Shown one piece after another: positions 9,539 to 18,237 of a stretch of 64,000 nucleotides of DNA (the first letter of the stretch is position 1; each line of letters starts with the position of its first letter). The DNA lies in the NCBI GenBank assembly GCA_947629825.1, contig CANRFF010000005.1:62001-126000 (forward strand), in the 5' to 3' direction. The translations under genes and the position numbers were made by a program. Origin of the DNA: an uncultured Anaeroplasmataceae bacterium (lineage in GTDB: Bacteria > Bacillota_I > Bacilli_A > Acholeplasmatales > Anaeroplasmataceae). A model generated the notes under the pieces. It was given only the letters and a program-made list of their open reading frames with translations. It searched no databases and was not told where the DNA came from.

Positions 9539-9802
9539 TCTACGCAAACCGAGTTTTGCGATCAGCGCTTCATATGCCTTTAAGTCGGTCTTTTTCAGAT
9601 AATTCAATAAAGATCTTCTTTGACCGATTTTACACATCAAGCCGCGTTTGGAATGATAATCGTGAATATGCTTTTCGAAATGAACGTTCAAATGATTGAT
9701 TTCTTCTGTCAGAATCGCAATCTGAACGGCTGCCGAACCGGTATCCTTTTCGTTTTTCCCGAAAGTTTTCACGATTTCCTGTTTCTTTTCTTTGGTTAAC
9801 AT
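9536..9802 (-). CDS. rpsO: Ribosomal protein uS15
   Basis: 30S subunit protein S15, 88 aa, the standard size, which binds the 16S central domain. Conserved features include the N-terminal MLTKEKKQEIV, TGSAAVQIAILTEEINHL, the HDYHSKRGL segment and a C-terminus ending KLGLRR. The ATG at 9802 has GGAGG at 9808-9812; four extra in-frame codons upstream overlap that site and are excluded. Monocistronic, with its own promoter and terminator. Confidence 0.98.
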   Translation of the reverse strand: MLTKEKKQEIVKTFGKNEKDTGSAAVQIAILTEEINHLNVHFEKHIHDYHSKRGLMCKIGQRRSLLNYLKKTDLKAYEALIAKLGLRR

Positions 9803-9880
9803 GATATCCTCCATCTTTTTAAAATTAGCGTATTTCCCAGTAAAAGAACTAGAGGGATTCTACTTACAGAGAAAACGTCC
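9803..9880 (-). promoter_or_regulatory. rpsO 5' leader, possible S15 autoregulatory RNA
   Basis: A leader of about 78 nt contains a foldable element: arms GTA..TCCC and GGGAAATAC with an inner CTAGT-TCTTTT-ACTGG hairpin. S15 represses its own mRNA in several bacteria by binding such leaders. The fold was found by eye and not compared with known classes. Confidence 0.35.
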
Positions 9881-9886
9881 TTAATC

Positions 9887-9914
9887 ATTATACCATAAAT
9901 TTCCAAGAAGACAA
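9887..9914 (-). promoter_or_regulatory. Promoter of rpsO
   Basis: TTGTCT (9909-9914), 16-bp spacer ending TGG, TATAAT (9887-9892). Confidence 0.75.
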
Positions 9915-9936
9915 CAGAATTTTTACAAGAAAAACA

Positions 9937-10848
9937 TTATTTCGTAAAATTGAGGTCTTTGGAAAGTTCATAACAGGTAATCCGGTCTTTTTTCAATTGT
10001 TCGATCAATGCTTCCTTGGATGGAAACTGACACTCCGGCCGAATCTTTTCGTGGAAAAAGACTTCGATGGTCTGGCCGTAAATATCTTCGTCCAAACCGA
10101 AAATATAGACTTCCAATCGCCGTTTTTCCGTATAATTGAACGTCGGATTATTTCCGATGTTGCACATTCCGTGGTGGATGACATGATCCAACGCCACACT
10201 GACAAAATAGACGCCGTTTGCCGGTAAAAAATATCGGGTGTAGTCGATATTGGCCGTCGGAAACCCCAGCAAACGTCCCTGCTGGGAACCGTAAATGATT
10301 TTTCCCCGAATGGAAAACAATCTTCCGAGCATTCGGGCAGTCTGTTTCATTTCCCCGATCGACAACAGTTCACGGATGTAGGTGGACGAAACTCTCACAT
10401 CTTCCAAAACGAATTTTTTAACTTCGTAAAATTCGAAATGCTTCGAAAGATCCGCAATCGTTCCCTCGGCTTTTCTTCCGAAAGTGAAGTCATAACCGCA
10501 GACGCAGGATTGAATATTCATAAACTGAATGGCTTCGATAAATTCTTCTTTGCTTTTTTTGGCAACCTCGTCGTTGAAATCGACAATGATGCAATAGTCG
10601 ATTCCCATCCGGGATAGGATATCGAGTTTATGTTCCAAAGGAGTAATCAAAGGATAATTGGGGATTTTTTTAAGAAAGACGGACGGATGGGGATAAAAAG
10701 TCAAAACCGCAGACTTCAGTCCATGACGCTTGCATTCTTCAATCAGTTTCTGATGCCCCAAATGGACACCGTCAAAATTACCGATGGCCGCACAAACGGG
10801 CTCCGGCAACCGATCAAATTGCCAATCTTTCACATAAATGGTCTTCAT
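9937..10848 (-). CDS. ribF: Bifunctional riboflavin kinase / FAD synthetase
   Basis: Converts riboflavin to FMN and FMN to FAD. 303 aa. The N-terminal nucleotidyltransferase domain has IGNFDGVHLGHQKLI (about 22-36) and VSSTYIRELL. The C-terminal flavokinase domain has GRLLGFPTANIDY and a segment FSIRGKIIYGSQQGR. AAGGAAG lies before the ATG. It follows truB by one base, a common Bacillota pairing (truB-ribF). Confidence 0.97.
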   Translation of the reverse strand: MKTIYVKDWQFDRLPEPVCAAIGNFDGVHLGHQKLIEECKRHGLKSAVLTFYPHPSVFLKKIPNYPLITPLEHKLDILSRMGIDYCIIVDFNDEVAKKSKEEFIEAIQFMNIQSCVCGYDFTFGRKAEGTIADLSKHFEFYEVKKFVLEDVRVSSTYIRELLSIGEMKQTARMLGRLFSIRGKIIYGSQQGRLLGFPTANIDYTRYFLPANGVYFVSVALDHVIHHGMCNIGNNPTFNYTEKRRLEVYIFGLDEDIYGQTIEVFFHEKIRPECQFPSKEALIEQLKKDRITCYELSKDLNFTK

Positions 10849-10849
10849 A

Positions 10850-11719
10850 TTATTGTCTTCCTTTCCAAATTAAAATCGGATGGTAAACATGAAACGATTT
10901 CACACCGTATAAAGCTATTATATCATTTTTATGACGGACATAAAAGGGTTGATCCGTTTCAATTTGTCTTTCGTCTAAGTAAATTCCGTTTTCAACCAAA
11001 CGAGCCATATCGTCGTTGACATCGACCATCTCCAAAGTCGGAAACACCTGAAAAACGCTTTTGATTGAACTTGTTTGAACCTTTTTTAAAGAAATTGCTT
11101 CCTCCACACAAAAAGAATCGCTTTTCGTTCTTCTCAACGTTTTCATAATCGCACTGCCACCCAACCGGATTCCGAGATCTCTTGCAAAACTGCGGACATA
11201 AAATCCTTTGGAAACGGAAAGTCTCAAATCGACTTCCAAATGTCCTTTTTCGTTTTTGCGAAAGTCGATCAGCTGAAGATCGTAAATCCGGATCGGACGG
11301 GATTTGCGTTCGACTTCCTGATTTTTTCGTGCATAGTCATATAGTTTTTTTCCGTTGATTTTGATCGCGGAATACATCGGCGGAAGTTGTTCTTTTTGTT
11401 GTTTTAATTCCGCCAAAGCCCGTAACAGTTCTTCTTGGGTAAAAGAACAACCGCCCACTTCTTCTACGCTTCCGTAGATATCTAAAGTATCGCTTCGATA
11501 ATCGAACAAGATGGTGGTTTCGTATTCTTTTTGATTTTGATTCAATAAAGGCAAAAGTTTGGTAGCTCCGTCGCAAGCGACAACCAAAAGTCCGGTGGTA
11601 TTCGGATCCAACGTGCCGCTATGACCGCATTTTTTCAGATGAAGTTTCTTTTTCAAGATCGTCAGAACGTCTTGAGAAGTATATCCTGCCGGTTTGTCGA
11701 TCAATAGAAATCCGTCCAT
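10850..11719 (-). CDS. truB: tRNA pseudouridine-55 synthase
   Basis: Makes pseudouridine 55 in the tRNA T-arm. 289 aa. MDGFLLIDKPAGYTSQDV starts the fold; the catalytic Asp is in GHSGTLDPNTTGLL (about 33-46). KGFYVRSFARDLG is the conserved later motif and a small C-terminal extension follows. AAGGAG precedes the ATG. It shares a transcript with ribF and has an extended -10 promoter upstream. Confidence 0.97.
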   Translation of the reverse strand: MDGFLLIDKPAGYTSQDVLTILKKKLHLKKCGHSGTLDPNTTGLLVVACDGATKLLPLLNQNQKEYETTILFDYRSDTLDIYGSVEEVGGCSFTQEELLRALAELKQQKEQLPPMYSAIKINGKKLYDYARKNQEVERKSRPIRIYDLQLIDFRKNEKGHLEVDLRLSVSKGFYVRSFARDLGIRLGGSAIMKTLRRTKSDSFCVEEAISLKKVQTSSIKSVFQVFPTLEMVDVNDDMARLVENGIYLDERQIETDQPFYVRHKNDIIALYGVKSFHVYHPILIWKGRQ

Positions 11720-11757
11720 ATTCTTCTCCTTTCGAAAACAAAATAGTTTATAAAAAC

Positions 11758-11766
11758 ATTATATCA
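11758..11766 (-). promoter_or_regulatory. Extended -10 promoter upstream of truB-ribF
   Basis: TGA-TATAAT on the minus strand (TATAAT at 11758-11763). No clear -35. Confidence 0.5.
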
Positions 11767-11798
11767 AGTTTTTTAAAACATAAAAATAATATATAAAA

Positions 11799-12443
11799 TT
11801 ATGATAACTCGTTTTTTAAAACAGATTGACTTTGAAATGTTTCTTTGCGAGTCAGAACCACAAGCAATTCCCCTTTTTGAAAAATAACTTGTCCTTCTTC
11901 TTTGACAAAGCGATTGGATACCGCAATATCATCCGTTTCCGAAAGAAAATAATCCCGAAGCGGATAATAAAATCCTTTTAAAGTCAAAAAAGAAACGTTT
12001 TTTATAGCGAAGAAAGAAACATATTCGTAATCTTCTTTTTTCAGATGAAAAGAGGAGGAGCGAATCATAATTTTCGAATTGTCATCGATGAGGATAATCC
12101 GCGGATCTTTTCGCATCAGTTTTAAAATCGCAAACAGATGTTCGATTCTTTGTCCCTGAATTCCGCCTAAAATGGTGATCTTGTCCATGTTTCGGCAATA
12201 GGCTAAGGCAGCTTCGGTATCGGTTACGTCTTTTTCCGGTTTTAAACGGATACAGGGAACCGTCTTTTCCAGTATTTCGTAATGTTTTTCGGAAACCGAA
12301 TCGAAATCTCCGATCGCCAGATTCAAAGAAATTCCGTTTTGATAAGAAAGCCAAGCCCCCTCATCTACTCCGATGACGTATTGATTCTGAAAAGAATAGT
12401 TTTTTAAATTGACATTTTTTCCGATAATGAGGGTGGCTTCCAT
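11799..12443 (-). CDS. thiN: Thiamine pyrophosphokinase
   Basis: Transfers pyrophosphate from ATP to thiamine to make the cofactor ThDP. 214 aa, the family length. Motifs: VIGVDEGAWLSYQNG, NLAIGDFDSVSE (metal-binding Asp pair), KDVTDTEAALAYC and ITILGGIQGQRIEH. AAGGAGTG sits before the ATG. It starts 4 bp after the thioredoxin-like gene and appears co-transcribed with it and mutS2. Confidence 0.95.
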   Translation of the reverse strand: MEATLIIGKNVNLKNYSFQNQYVIGVDEGAWLSYQNGISLNLAIGDFDSVSEKHYEILEKTVPCIRLKPEKDVTDTEAALAYCRNMDKITILGGIQGQRIEHLFAILKLMRKDPRIILIDDNSKIMIRSSSFHLKKEDYEYVSFFAIKNVSFLTLKGFYYPLRDYFLSETDDIAVSNRFVKEEGQVIFQKGELLVVLTRKETFQSQSVLKNELS

Positions 12444-12447
12444 TTTT

Positions 12448-12744
12448 TCACTCCTTTACGAGATGATTGACCCATTTTTGCAGGGAAAACAAATCGACGT
12501 TTCCCATCATTTTTTCTTTGACGGTTCCCGACTCCACATAGACATAGGAGGGAATCCGTGTAATTTGCCATTCCGCTTTCAATTGCGGGAATTTCGTCGT
12601 ATTGACACGGTAGATATTCAGCGACGGATGTTCTTTGCTGATGCGTTCGATCCGTTCTTTGATCAGATTGCATTTGCTGGACCATCCGGCATAAAGATAA
12701 TAAAGTCCGTTTGGCAGAGAAGCTCCGCCATATTCATATATCAA
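12448..12744 (-). CDS. Thioredoxin-like protein with a single active-site cysteine
   Basis: Small cytoplasmic protein of 98 aa with a thioredoxin fold: the strand GLYYLYAGW is followed by the active-site position W21-S-S-K-C25, a helix, the IYRVNTTKFP strand and the cis-proline segment RIPSYVYVESG. The first cysteine of the canonical WCGPC is Ser22, so ordinary dithiol chemistry is lost; only Cys25 remains. The start is TTG at 12744, supported by GGAAGG six bases upstream; no in-frame ATG gives the full fold. It lies between mutS2 and thiN. Function is unknown; a monothiol, binding or regulatory role is possible. Confidence 0.78.
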   Translation of the reverse strand: MIYEYGGASLPNGLYYLYAGWSSKCNLIKERIERISKEHPSLNIYRVNTTKFPQLKAEWQITRIPSYVYVESGTVKEKMMGNVDLFSLQKWVNHLVKE

Positions 12745-12756
12745 AAAAATCCTTCC

Positions 12757-15072
12757 CTATTTCAATGTTACGACGGTAACTCCATTCAAGCCTTCTCCTT
12801 CTTGCCCGTAACGGTATTCTTTCGCATACGGACAGTCTTTCAGATACGTCCAAACCGCTTTCCGAACGGCGCCGGTACCGAACCCGTGAATGATTGTCAC
12901 TTGTCCCAAGTTTCCCAAAACGGCTCGATCCAGATATTGATCCAACAAATCCTTTACTTCTTCGGCCCGCTTTCCCCGTAAATCCAAAGAGGCACTCACA
13001 TGGGAAGTTTGCAGATATCCGGACATCCGTAATTTCTTTTCCGGGACTTCTTTCGGCCGAACGGCTTTTTCCAAATTCTCGATGGGAAAACTCATGGTAT
13101 ACTGTCCCATTTGAACTTCAAAAAGATTTTTCTTGATTTTCAGAATCGTCCCGTACTGCTCGAAATTTTTGATATATACATAGTCCCCAACCTTGAAATC
13201 TTCCGCAAAAAGCGATTTTTGCTCTTCGACATTCAAGCTTCGGATATCGTGTTTTACTTGAGCGATTTCATGTTCTTTATAATCTTGATTGGCAAAGGAA
13301 ATCACCCGGTTCAACAGCTCTTCGGCTTCTTTTTTCTTCTCGTCGATCAATGCTTTTGCCTCAAATCTTGCTTTTTCCATCATTTGATTTGCTTGCTTTG
13401 CAAGTTGATTTTTCTGCAACCGGACGTCTTGAAGTAGTTCCTCGTACATTGTTATTTTATGCGTCAGATCCTCTTCTTTCTCATGAATTTTATTCATTTC
13501 TTCTTCCAGATTTCCAAGAAGTTTTCCGGAATCGTTTTTTTGATCTTCCAAATATTTTCGGCTCTCTTCGATGATTTCATCCGGAATTCCCAGACGAAGA
13601 GCGATCTCCAAAGCATTGGATTTTCCGGGAATGCCCATCAAAAGACGATACGTCGGTTGAAGAGTGTTGCTGTCGAATTCCACCGATGCATTCTGAATGT
13701 CGGCTTCCCGATACGCATAAGTTTTCAATTCGCTGTAATGGGTGGTAACGATCGTTTTCGCACCATGATTTTTCAAATAACCGATCATCGCAATGGCCAA
13801 AGAACTTCCCTCTTTGGGATCCGTACCGCTTCCGAGTTCATCCAAAAGAACCAGACTTTCCTCATCGGCGGTTTCCAAAATATGTTTCATTTTGGTTAAA
13901 TGAGCAGAAAACGTCGACAAAGACTGTTCAATCGACTGTTCGTCGTCGATATCGGAAAGAATATGCCGGAAATAACTGATTTTCGAAGATTCCCGTACCG
14001 GAATCATCATTCCGGAAAGTCCCATCAGATGAAGCAATCCAATGGTTTTCAAGACGACGGTTTTTCCGCCGGTATTCGGACCGGTAATGATCATCGTAGT
14101 ATGTTCGGATAAGCTGACATCAATCGGGACAACGATTTTCGAATCAATCAGCGGATGTCTGGCTCTTTTCAAGACAAACGTATGATCTTGAGTGATTTTC
14201 GAAAACGTATAATTTCTTTCTTTTCCCATTTGTGCTTTGGCAAAAATAACATCCAAATCGGAAAGCATTTCCAGATTTTGCAATAGACCGTCCGCTTCGC
14301 TTTCGACCATTAAAGAAAGATTTTTCAATATTTTTCGGATTTCCGCTTCTTCTTCCTGTCGCTCGTTTTCCATTTGATTGGCCATTTCCAAAGTGCTTTC
14401 CGGTTCGATATAACAAGTCGATTGCGATGAAGAAATATCATGAATCATTCCTTTGAAACTGTTTTTGTACTCCATTTTGACCGGCAAACACATCCGATTG
14501 TCTCTTAACACAATCAAAGGTTCCGTAAGCATCGAAGATTTGCTGATCAGAAGTTCGTTTAATTTGGAACGCAGACGATTTTCCAAAAGCCTTAGATTTT
14601 TCCGAATCGCAAACAATTCTCTTGAGGCCGTATCCGAAATGGTTTTGTCTTCTTTGACGCACAGTAAAATGTTTTCTTTCAGCATCGGAAACGAAGCGAT
14701 TTTTTCGAAAAAAGCGGATAATTTCGCCGTGGAAATTTTCAATTCCGAAATCCTTTTGAAATATTCTATGGTCGAAGCGCTGCAGGAAATCAACCCGACG
14801 ACGTCCAAAAGTTCGTCGATTGCCAGAACCGATCCGATGCCGGCTTTCAGAAGAATATTTCTCACATCTTGAAGTTGGGAAAACGAAAGGGCTTCATATC
14901 TTAACAGACATTCGAGTGCTTCTTCGGTCTGGGCTTGTAAAAGACAAGCCTGTTCATAACTTACAGCCGGAACCAGCTGTCCGATTTTTCTTTTGGCATC
15001 GAAAGTTTTCGCATAAGAAGAAAGTTCTTTCAAGACTTTTTCAAACTCTAAAGTTTCGAGATCATCTTTCAT
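12757..15072 (-). CDS. mutS2: MutS2 / RqcU ATPase with Smr domain
   Basis: 771-aa member of the MutS2 family. It lacks the mismatch-recognition domains and acts on collided ribosomes or recombination intermediates. Order: core and clamp helices (1-310), ATPase with Walker A GPNTGGKTVVLKTIGLLHL (about 330), Walker B LVLLDELGSGTDP (about 403-415), a long coiled coil (510-620), a KOW-like region, and a C-terminal Smr domain with LDLRGKRAEEV and IIHGFGTGAVRKAV. GGAGG precedes the ATG at 15072. It directly follows a small membrane protein gene. Confidence 0.96.
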   Translation of the reverse strand: MKDDLETLEFEKVLKELSSYAKTFDAKRKIGQLVPAVSYEQACLLQAQTEEALECLLRYEALSFSQLQDVRNILLKAGIGSVLAIDELLDVVGLISCSASTIEYFKRISELKISTAKLSAFFEKIASFPMLKENILLCVKEDKTISDTASRELFAIRKNLRLLENRLRSKLNELLISKSSMLTEPLIVLRDNRMCLPVKMEYKNSFKGMIHDISSSQSTCYIEPESTLEMANQMENERQEEEAEIRKILKNLSLMVESEADGLLQNLEMLSDLDVIFAKAQMGKERNYTFSKITQDHTFVLKRARHPLIDSKIVVPIDVSLSEHTTMIITGPNTGGKTVVLKTIGLLHLMGLSGMMIPVRESSKISYFRHILSDIDDEQSIEQSLSTFSAHLTKMKHILETADEESLVLLDELGSGTDPKEGSSLAIAMIGYLKNHGAKTIVTTHYSELKTYAYREADIQNASVEFDSNTLQPTYRLLMGIPGKSNALEIALRLGIPDEIIEESRKYLEDQKNDSGKLLGNLEEEMNKIHEKEEDLTHKITMYEELLQDVRLQKNQLAKQANQMMEKARFEAKALIDEKKKEAEELLNRVISFANQDYKEHEIAQVKHDIRSLNVEEQKSLFAEDFKVGDYVYIKNFEQYGTILKIKKNLFEVQMGQYTMSFPIENLEKAVRPKEVPEKKLRMSGYLQTSHVSASLDLRGKRAEEVKDLLDQYLDRAVLGNLGQVTIIHGFGTGAVRKAVWTYLKDCPYAKEYRYGQEGEGLNGVTVVTLK

Positions 15073-15073
15073 T

Positions 15074-15610
15074 TCAAACCTCCAGAATCGAAGGATTTTC
15101 GACCAAAGTCAAATAATTGATGACTTGAGCTCCATAAACATCCGTTTCCGGATAAATAAAGACCATTTCACATTCATTGATCACTTTTAAAAGCGCCCGG
15201 GCTCCCGGATAGATGATGAACAATTTGTGTTCTTTTTTCTCCGAGTGGTGCCGAAAAGACATTTTCATCAGATTTTCCACTCCATCGATGAAATGCATCG
15301 TTTCATTGAACCCCCGCTCTCTCAGTTGCCATTTAACCGCATTGTTGACACACAATTCCTTATTTCCGACATTTAAAATGACTTTAATATAGTAAATACT
15401 CGTACTACTTTCAAAGTAAAAGTCATACATCGGTGTTTTGACCGCAGACAACTGATATTCCGTTACGTTTTTTTCTTTGCAGGCTTGTTCAAACAAAGCG
15501 ATAATATTTTTCTTTCGCAGGAAAGATTTGTATTTTTTGATTCCGATCAAAACGGTCGTTCCCAAGATTAAGACAATGACCGCGATCAACAAATAAATTT
15601 CCAAGCGCAT
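15074..15610 (-). CDS. Membrane-anchored protein of unknown function
   Basis: 178 aa. One N-terminal transmembrane helix (about residues 5-25, IYLLIAVIVLILGTTVLIGI) is followed by a basic stretch and a cytoplasmic domain of about 150 residues containing YYIKVILNVGNKELCVNNAV and EHKLFIIYPGARALLKVI. No recognised family motif. The alpha/beta pattern and the spaced Lys/Arg might suit a nuclease-like or binding fold, but this is speculation. AGGTGA before the ATG; it ends 1 bp before mutS2, so it is probably translated with it. Confidence 0.75.
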   Translation of the reverse strand: MRLEIYLLIAVIVLILGTTVLIGIKKYKSFLRKKNIIALFEQACKEKNVTEYQLSAVKTPMYDFYFESSTSIYYIKVILNVGNKELCVNNAVKWQLRERGFNETMHFIDGVENLMKMSFRHHSEKKEHKLFIIYPGARALLKVINECEMVFIYPETDVYGAQVINYLTLVENPSILEV

Positions 15611-15618
15611 ATTTTCAC

Positions 15619-16413
15619 CTACCCTTGATAGTCATGTACACCACGATTGATGATTTCCTGAACCATTGTTCCGATTTCATTGGTATTCATGGAAGAATAC
15701 GTCTCTTTGGAAATCGGCTGATGAAAAATGATTTTGATTTTAATTTTTTTAAAATGCTTTCTTCCTTTGATTTTCGAACTTCCGATGATGGTTGCCGGTA
15801 GTAACAAAGCGTCCGTTTTCGTAATCAGTTTATACGCTCCGGCCCTCAAGTCCACCATTTCTTCCGTTTCCCGACTTTTGATTCCGCCTTCCGGGAAAAT
15901 AATCATCGATAGGCCGCTACGAATCGATTTAATGGCCAAAACAATGGATTTTGCCGCTTCCCGATCATTGTCCCGATCCAAAGAAATGGCTCCGAAAGCC
16001 TTTTGGCATTGTTTGATGACCGGAAGAGAAAAAAGACTCTTCTTTCCGATCGCCGAACAGATCCGATGAAGTCCGTAATAAAGCGCCACCGGATCGATAT
16101 CCGATTTATGATTGGCATAACAAACAAACGCATCGTTCGGAACGTTTTCTTTGCCGATATATTCGATTTTCAGTCGCAAAATCCATAAAATCAGTCCGGT
16201 AACCTGATGCAGTAAATGATGTCTGAATTTTCCTTTGGGATCGGTATGCATAAAATAAAAAAAACAAACGGCAATTCCCAAAAGAACCGTTAAAATTCCG
16301 AGAACAAACGAACAGGGAACCCATAAAAAATAAAACCATAACGATAAATTCGTAAAATAGAATGCGACCGCATACCCGGCGCTAGTCAGTAGGATCAATA
16401 ATAAAATAATCAT
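15619..16413 (-). CDS. plsC: 1-acyl-sn-glycerol-3-phosphate acyltransferase
   Basis: Adds the second acyl chain in phosphatidic acid synthesis at the membrane. 264 aa. Two N-terminal hydrophobic helices (1-50) are followed by the catalytic HX4D motif NHKSDID (about 97-103), the acyl-acceptor loop GAISLDRDN and FPEGG (EGTR-like site, about 174-178). The later LPATIIGSSKI segment is also typical. Its ATG overlaps the dfrA stop by 4 bp. A second, more divergent acyltransferase is at 43438-44223 and the first-step enzyme plsY at 51008. Confidence 0.92.
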   Translation of the reverse strand: MIILLLILLTSAGYAVAFYFTNLSLWFYFLWVPCSFVLGILTVLLGIAVCFFYFMHTDPKGKFRHHLLHQVTGLILWILRLKIEYIGKENVPNDAFVCYANHKSDIDPVALYYGLHRICSAIGKKSLFSLPVIKQCQKAFGAISLDRDNDREAAKSIVLAIKSIRSGLSMIIFPEGGIKSRETEEMVDLRAGAYKLITKTDALLLPATIIGSSKIKGRKHFKKIKIKIIFHQPISKETYSSMNTNEIGTMVQEIINRGVHDYQG

Positions 16414-16889
16414 CTTTTTTTCCTTTCATAGCAAGTATAATACACTTGTTTGGTACGGTTGGACCAAATGAGGTCGTAATCATTCAAAGAAAAGGACGGA
16501 AAATAAGTATCCCCTTCATAACTTCCCTGAATATATGAAATATACAATCGATCGGCATAAGGTAACGAAAGCGCATAAATTTCTCTTCCTCCGACCACCC
16601 AAAGCGAATCTTTCGGATTCCAATTCTTTAAAAAAGACTCCGCATCTGCCACCACCACGGCATCTTCCAATGAAATCGGTCGGTAAGAAGCCACGTAAAC
16701 CCTGCCGTAAGGAAGCGGTCGAACTCCGTAAGCTTTCTTTAATGAAAAGTATGTGTTTTCTCCCATAAACACCGTCTGTTTTTCCGTTCGATTTTTATAG
16801 TACAACAAATCTTCTTTGATTTTCCAAGGAATTTGATTGTCTTTTCCGATGACTCCGTTATCGCTCATTGCCCAAATTAAAGAAATCAT
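16410..16889 (-). CDS. dfrA: Dihydrofolate reductase
   Basis: Reduces dihydrofolate to tetrahydrofolate with NADPH. 159 aa. Motifs: ISLIWAMSDNGVIGKDNQIPW (start of the fold), the Asp-equivalent in WKIKEDLLYYK, VFMGENTYFSL, and LWVVGGREIYALSLPYAD. It overlaps the thyA stop by one base (TAATG), forming the standard thyA-dfrA pair that recycles folate. No resistance-type change is obvious. Confidence 0.96.
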   Translation of the reverse strand: MISLIWAMSDNGVIGKDNQIPWKIKEDLLYYKNRTEKQTVFMGENTYFSLKKAYGVRPLPYGRVYVASYRPISLEDAVVVADAESFLKNWNPKDSLWVVGGREIYALSLPYADRLYISYIQGSYEGDTYFPSFSLNDYDLIWSNRTKQVYYTCYERKKR

Positions 16890-17755
16890 TACACCGCCAC
16901 CTTCCCTTTGATTGCCTTATAAGGATGATAATTTTCCAGTTCGAAATCTTCGTATTTGAAATCGAAAATCGAAGTGACATCCGGATTGATTTTCATCCGC
17001 GGAAGTTCTTTCGGCGTCCGACTCAGTTGCAGGCGGATTTGATCGAGGTGATTCAAATAGATATGAGCATCTCCGAGCGTATGGATAAAATTTCCGGGTT
17101 TCAAATGGCAAACCTGGGCAATCATCATCGTCAAAAGAGCATAACTTGCGATATTGAAAGGAACGCCCAAAAAGACATCGGCGCTTCTTTGATACAATTG
17201 ACAGGACAAAACTCCGTCATTGACATAAAATTGCATCAGTGTATGACAAGGAGGAAGCAACATATCTTGTATTTCTTTGGGATTCCATGCGGAAATGATC
17301 AGTCTTCTGCTGTGGGGATTGGTTTGAATCTGTTCGATCAGTTGTTTTAATTGATCCACTCCGTTGAAATTTCGCCACTGTTTTCCGTAAATGGCTCCGC
17401 AATCTCCCCATTTTTTCGCAAATTCGGCATCTTCTTTGATTTTTTGCGCAAACTCTTCGATGGTTTCCTGTTTGTAATCTTCGGATTTTCGATATTCGGC
17501 AAAAGGCCAATCATTCCAGATTTTCACATCGTGATCCACCAAGAATTTGATATTGGTATCTCCGCTGATAAACCACAACAATTCATAAATAATGCTTTTC
17601 AAATGGACTTTTTTGGTCGTCAGAAGCGGAAAGCCTTCCTGTAAATCAAAACGCATTTGGTAGCCGAAATAAGAAATCGTCCCTGTGCCAGTACGATCCT
17701 CTTTTTTCTTGCCTTTTTCAAGAATCGTTTGACATAATTGCAAATATTGTCTCAT
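16889..17755 (-). CDS. thyA: Thymidylate synthase
   Basis: Makes dTMP from dUMP using methylene-tetrahydrofolate. 288 aa. The dUMP phosphate-binding Arg is in [12 protein letters not shown], the catalytic Cys in [13 protein letters not shown], and [20 protein letters not shown] is the highly conserved substrate-binding segment. AGGTG at 17762-17766 is six bases before the ATG at 17755; the upstream in-frame GTG is part of that ribosome binding site. First gene of thyA-dfrA-plsC, with its own promoter. Confidence 0.97.
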   Translation of the reverse strand: MRQYLQLCQTILEKGKKKEDRTGTGTISYFGYQMRFDLQEGFPLLTTKKVHLKSIIYELLWFISGDTNIKFLVDHDVKIWNDWPFAEYRKSEDYKQETIEEFAQKIKEDAEFAKKWGDCGAIYGKQWRNFNGVDQLKQLIEQIQTNPHSRRLIISAWNPKEIQDMLLPPCHTLMQFYVNDGVLSCQLYQRSADVFLGVPFNIASYALLTMMIAQVCHLKPGNFIHTLGDAHIYLNHLDQIRLQLSRTPKELPRMKINPDVTSIFDFKYEDFELENYHPYKAIKGKVAV

Positions 17756-17773
17756 ATTCTTCACCTATTTACC

Positions 17774-17802
17774 ATTATATCGAAAACCCCTTTTTTTTTC
17801 AA
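17774..17802 (-). promoter_or_regulatory. Promoter of thyA-dfrA
   Basis: TTGAAA (17797-17802), 17-bp spacer and TATAAT (17774-17779). The spacer A-tract, GGGG, T-tract resembles the lepA promoter. Confidence 0.82.
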
Positions 17803-17823
17803 TAAACCTTTGATTCTTCGATA

Positions 17824-17851
17824 AAAAAAAGTTCACAAGAATGAACTTTTT
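17824..17851 (-). terminator. Terminator of the yqeG-yqeH-yqeK-rsfS operon
   Basis: Arms AAAGTTCA and TGAACTTT with a short loop and a following U tract on the minus strand, just upstream of the thyA promoter. Confidence 0.85.
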
Positions 17852-17910
17852 GTTTAAATGGTTCCGAATTTGCCAAAAATTACGGAAATTTCCGATGAAA
17901 TATTGAAATA

Positions 17911-18237
17911 TCAAAGCGAAATCGTTTCGCACGGAAGATCCATATAGATGTTTTCCAAAGCGAAGTGAGCCCGTTCTTCTTTCGTAAACACCGAAACAAC
18001 AATGTCATTACAGTCCAAAATGATCCAGGAAGAACCGACCCCTTCGACACTCCGAAGAGAAATTTTGTTTTGACTTTGTGCTTCTTTGAAATACGAAACC
18101 ACTGCCGATGCTTGTCTTTGAGAAGAAACGCTCGATAGAATCATTTCGTCGTAAAAAGGGGAAAATCCTCTCATATTATATATAATGACATCTTCTGCCT
18201 TGATTTTTTTCAATATTTCAAGAATTTCTTCTTTCAT
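17911..18237 (-). CDS. rsfS: Ribosomal silencing factor RsfS
   Basis: Binds ribosomal protein uL14 and blocks subunit joining when nutrients run low. 108 aa, the usual size. The family signature DVIIYNMRGFSPFYDEM, then SSVSSQRQASAVVSYF and VEGVGSSWIILDCNDIVV, is clear. GGAGGAAG precedes the ATG. Its start overlaps the yqeK stop by 4 bp. Last gene of the yqe cluster. Confidence 0.95.
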   Translation of the reverse strand: MKEEILEILKKIKAEDVIIYNMRGFSPFYDEMILSSVSSQRQASAVVSYFKEAQSQNKISLRSVEGVGSSWIILDCNDIVVSVFTKEERAHFALENIYMDLPCETISL

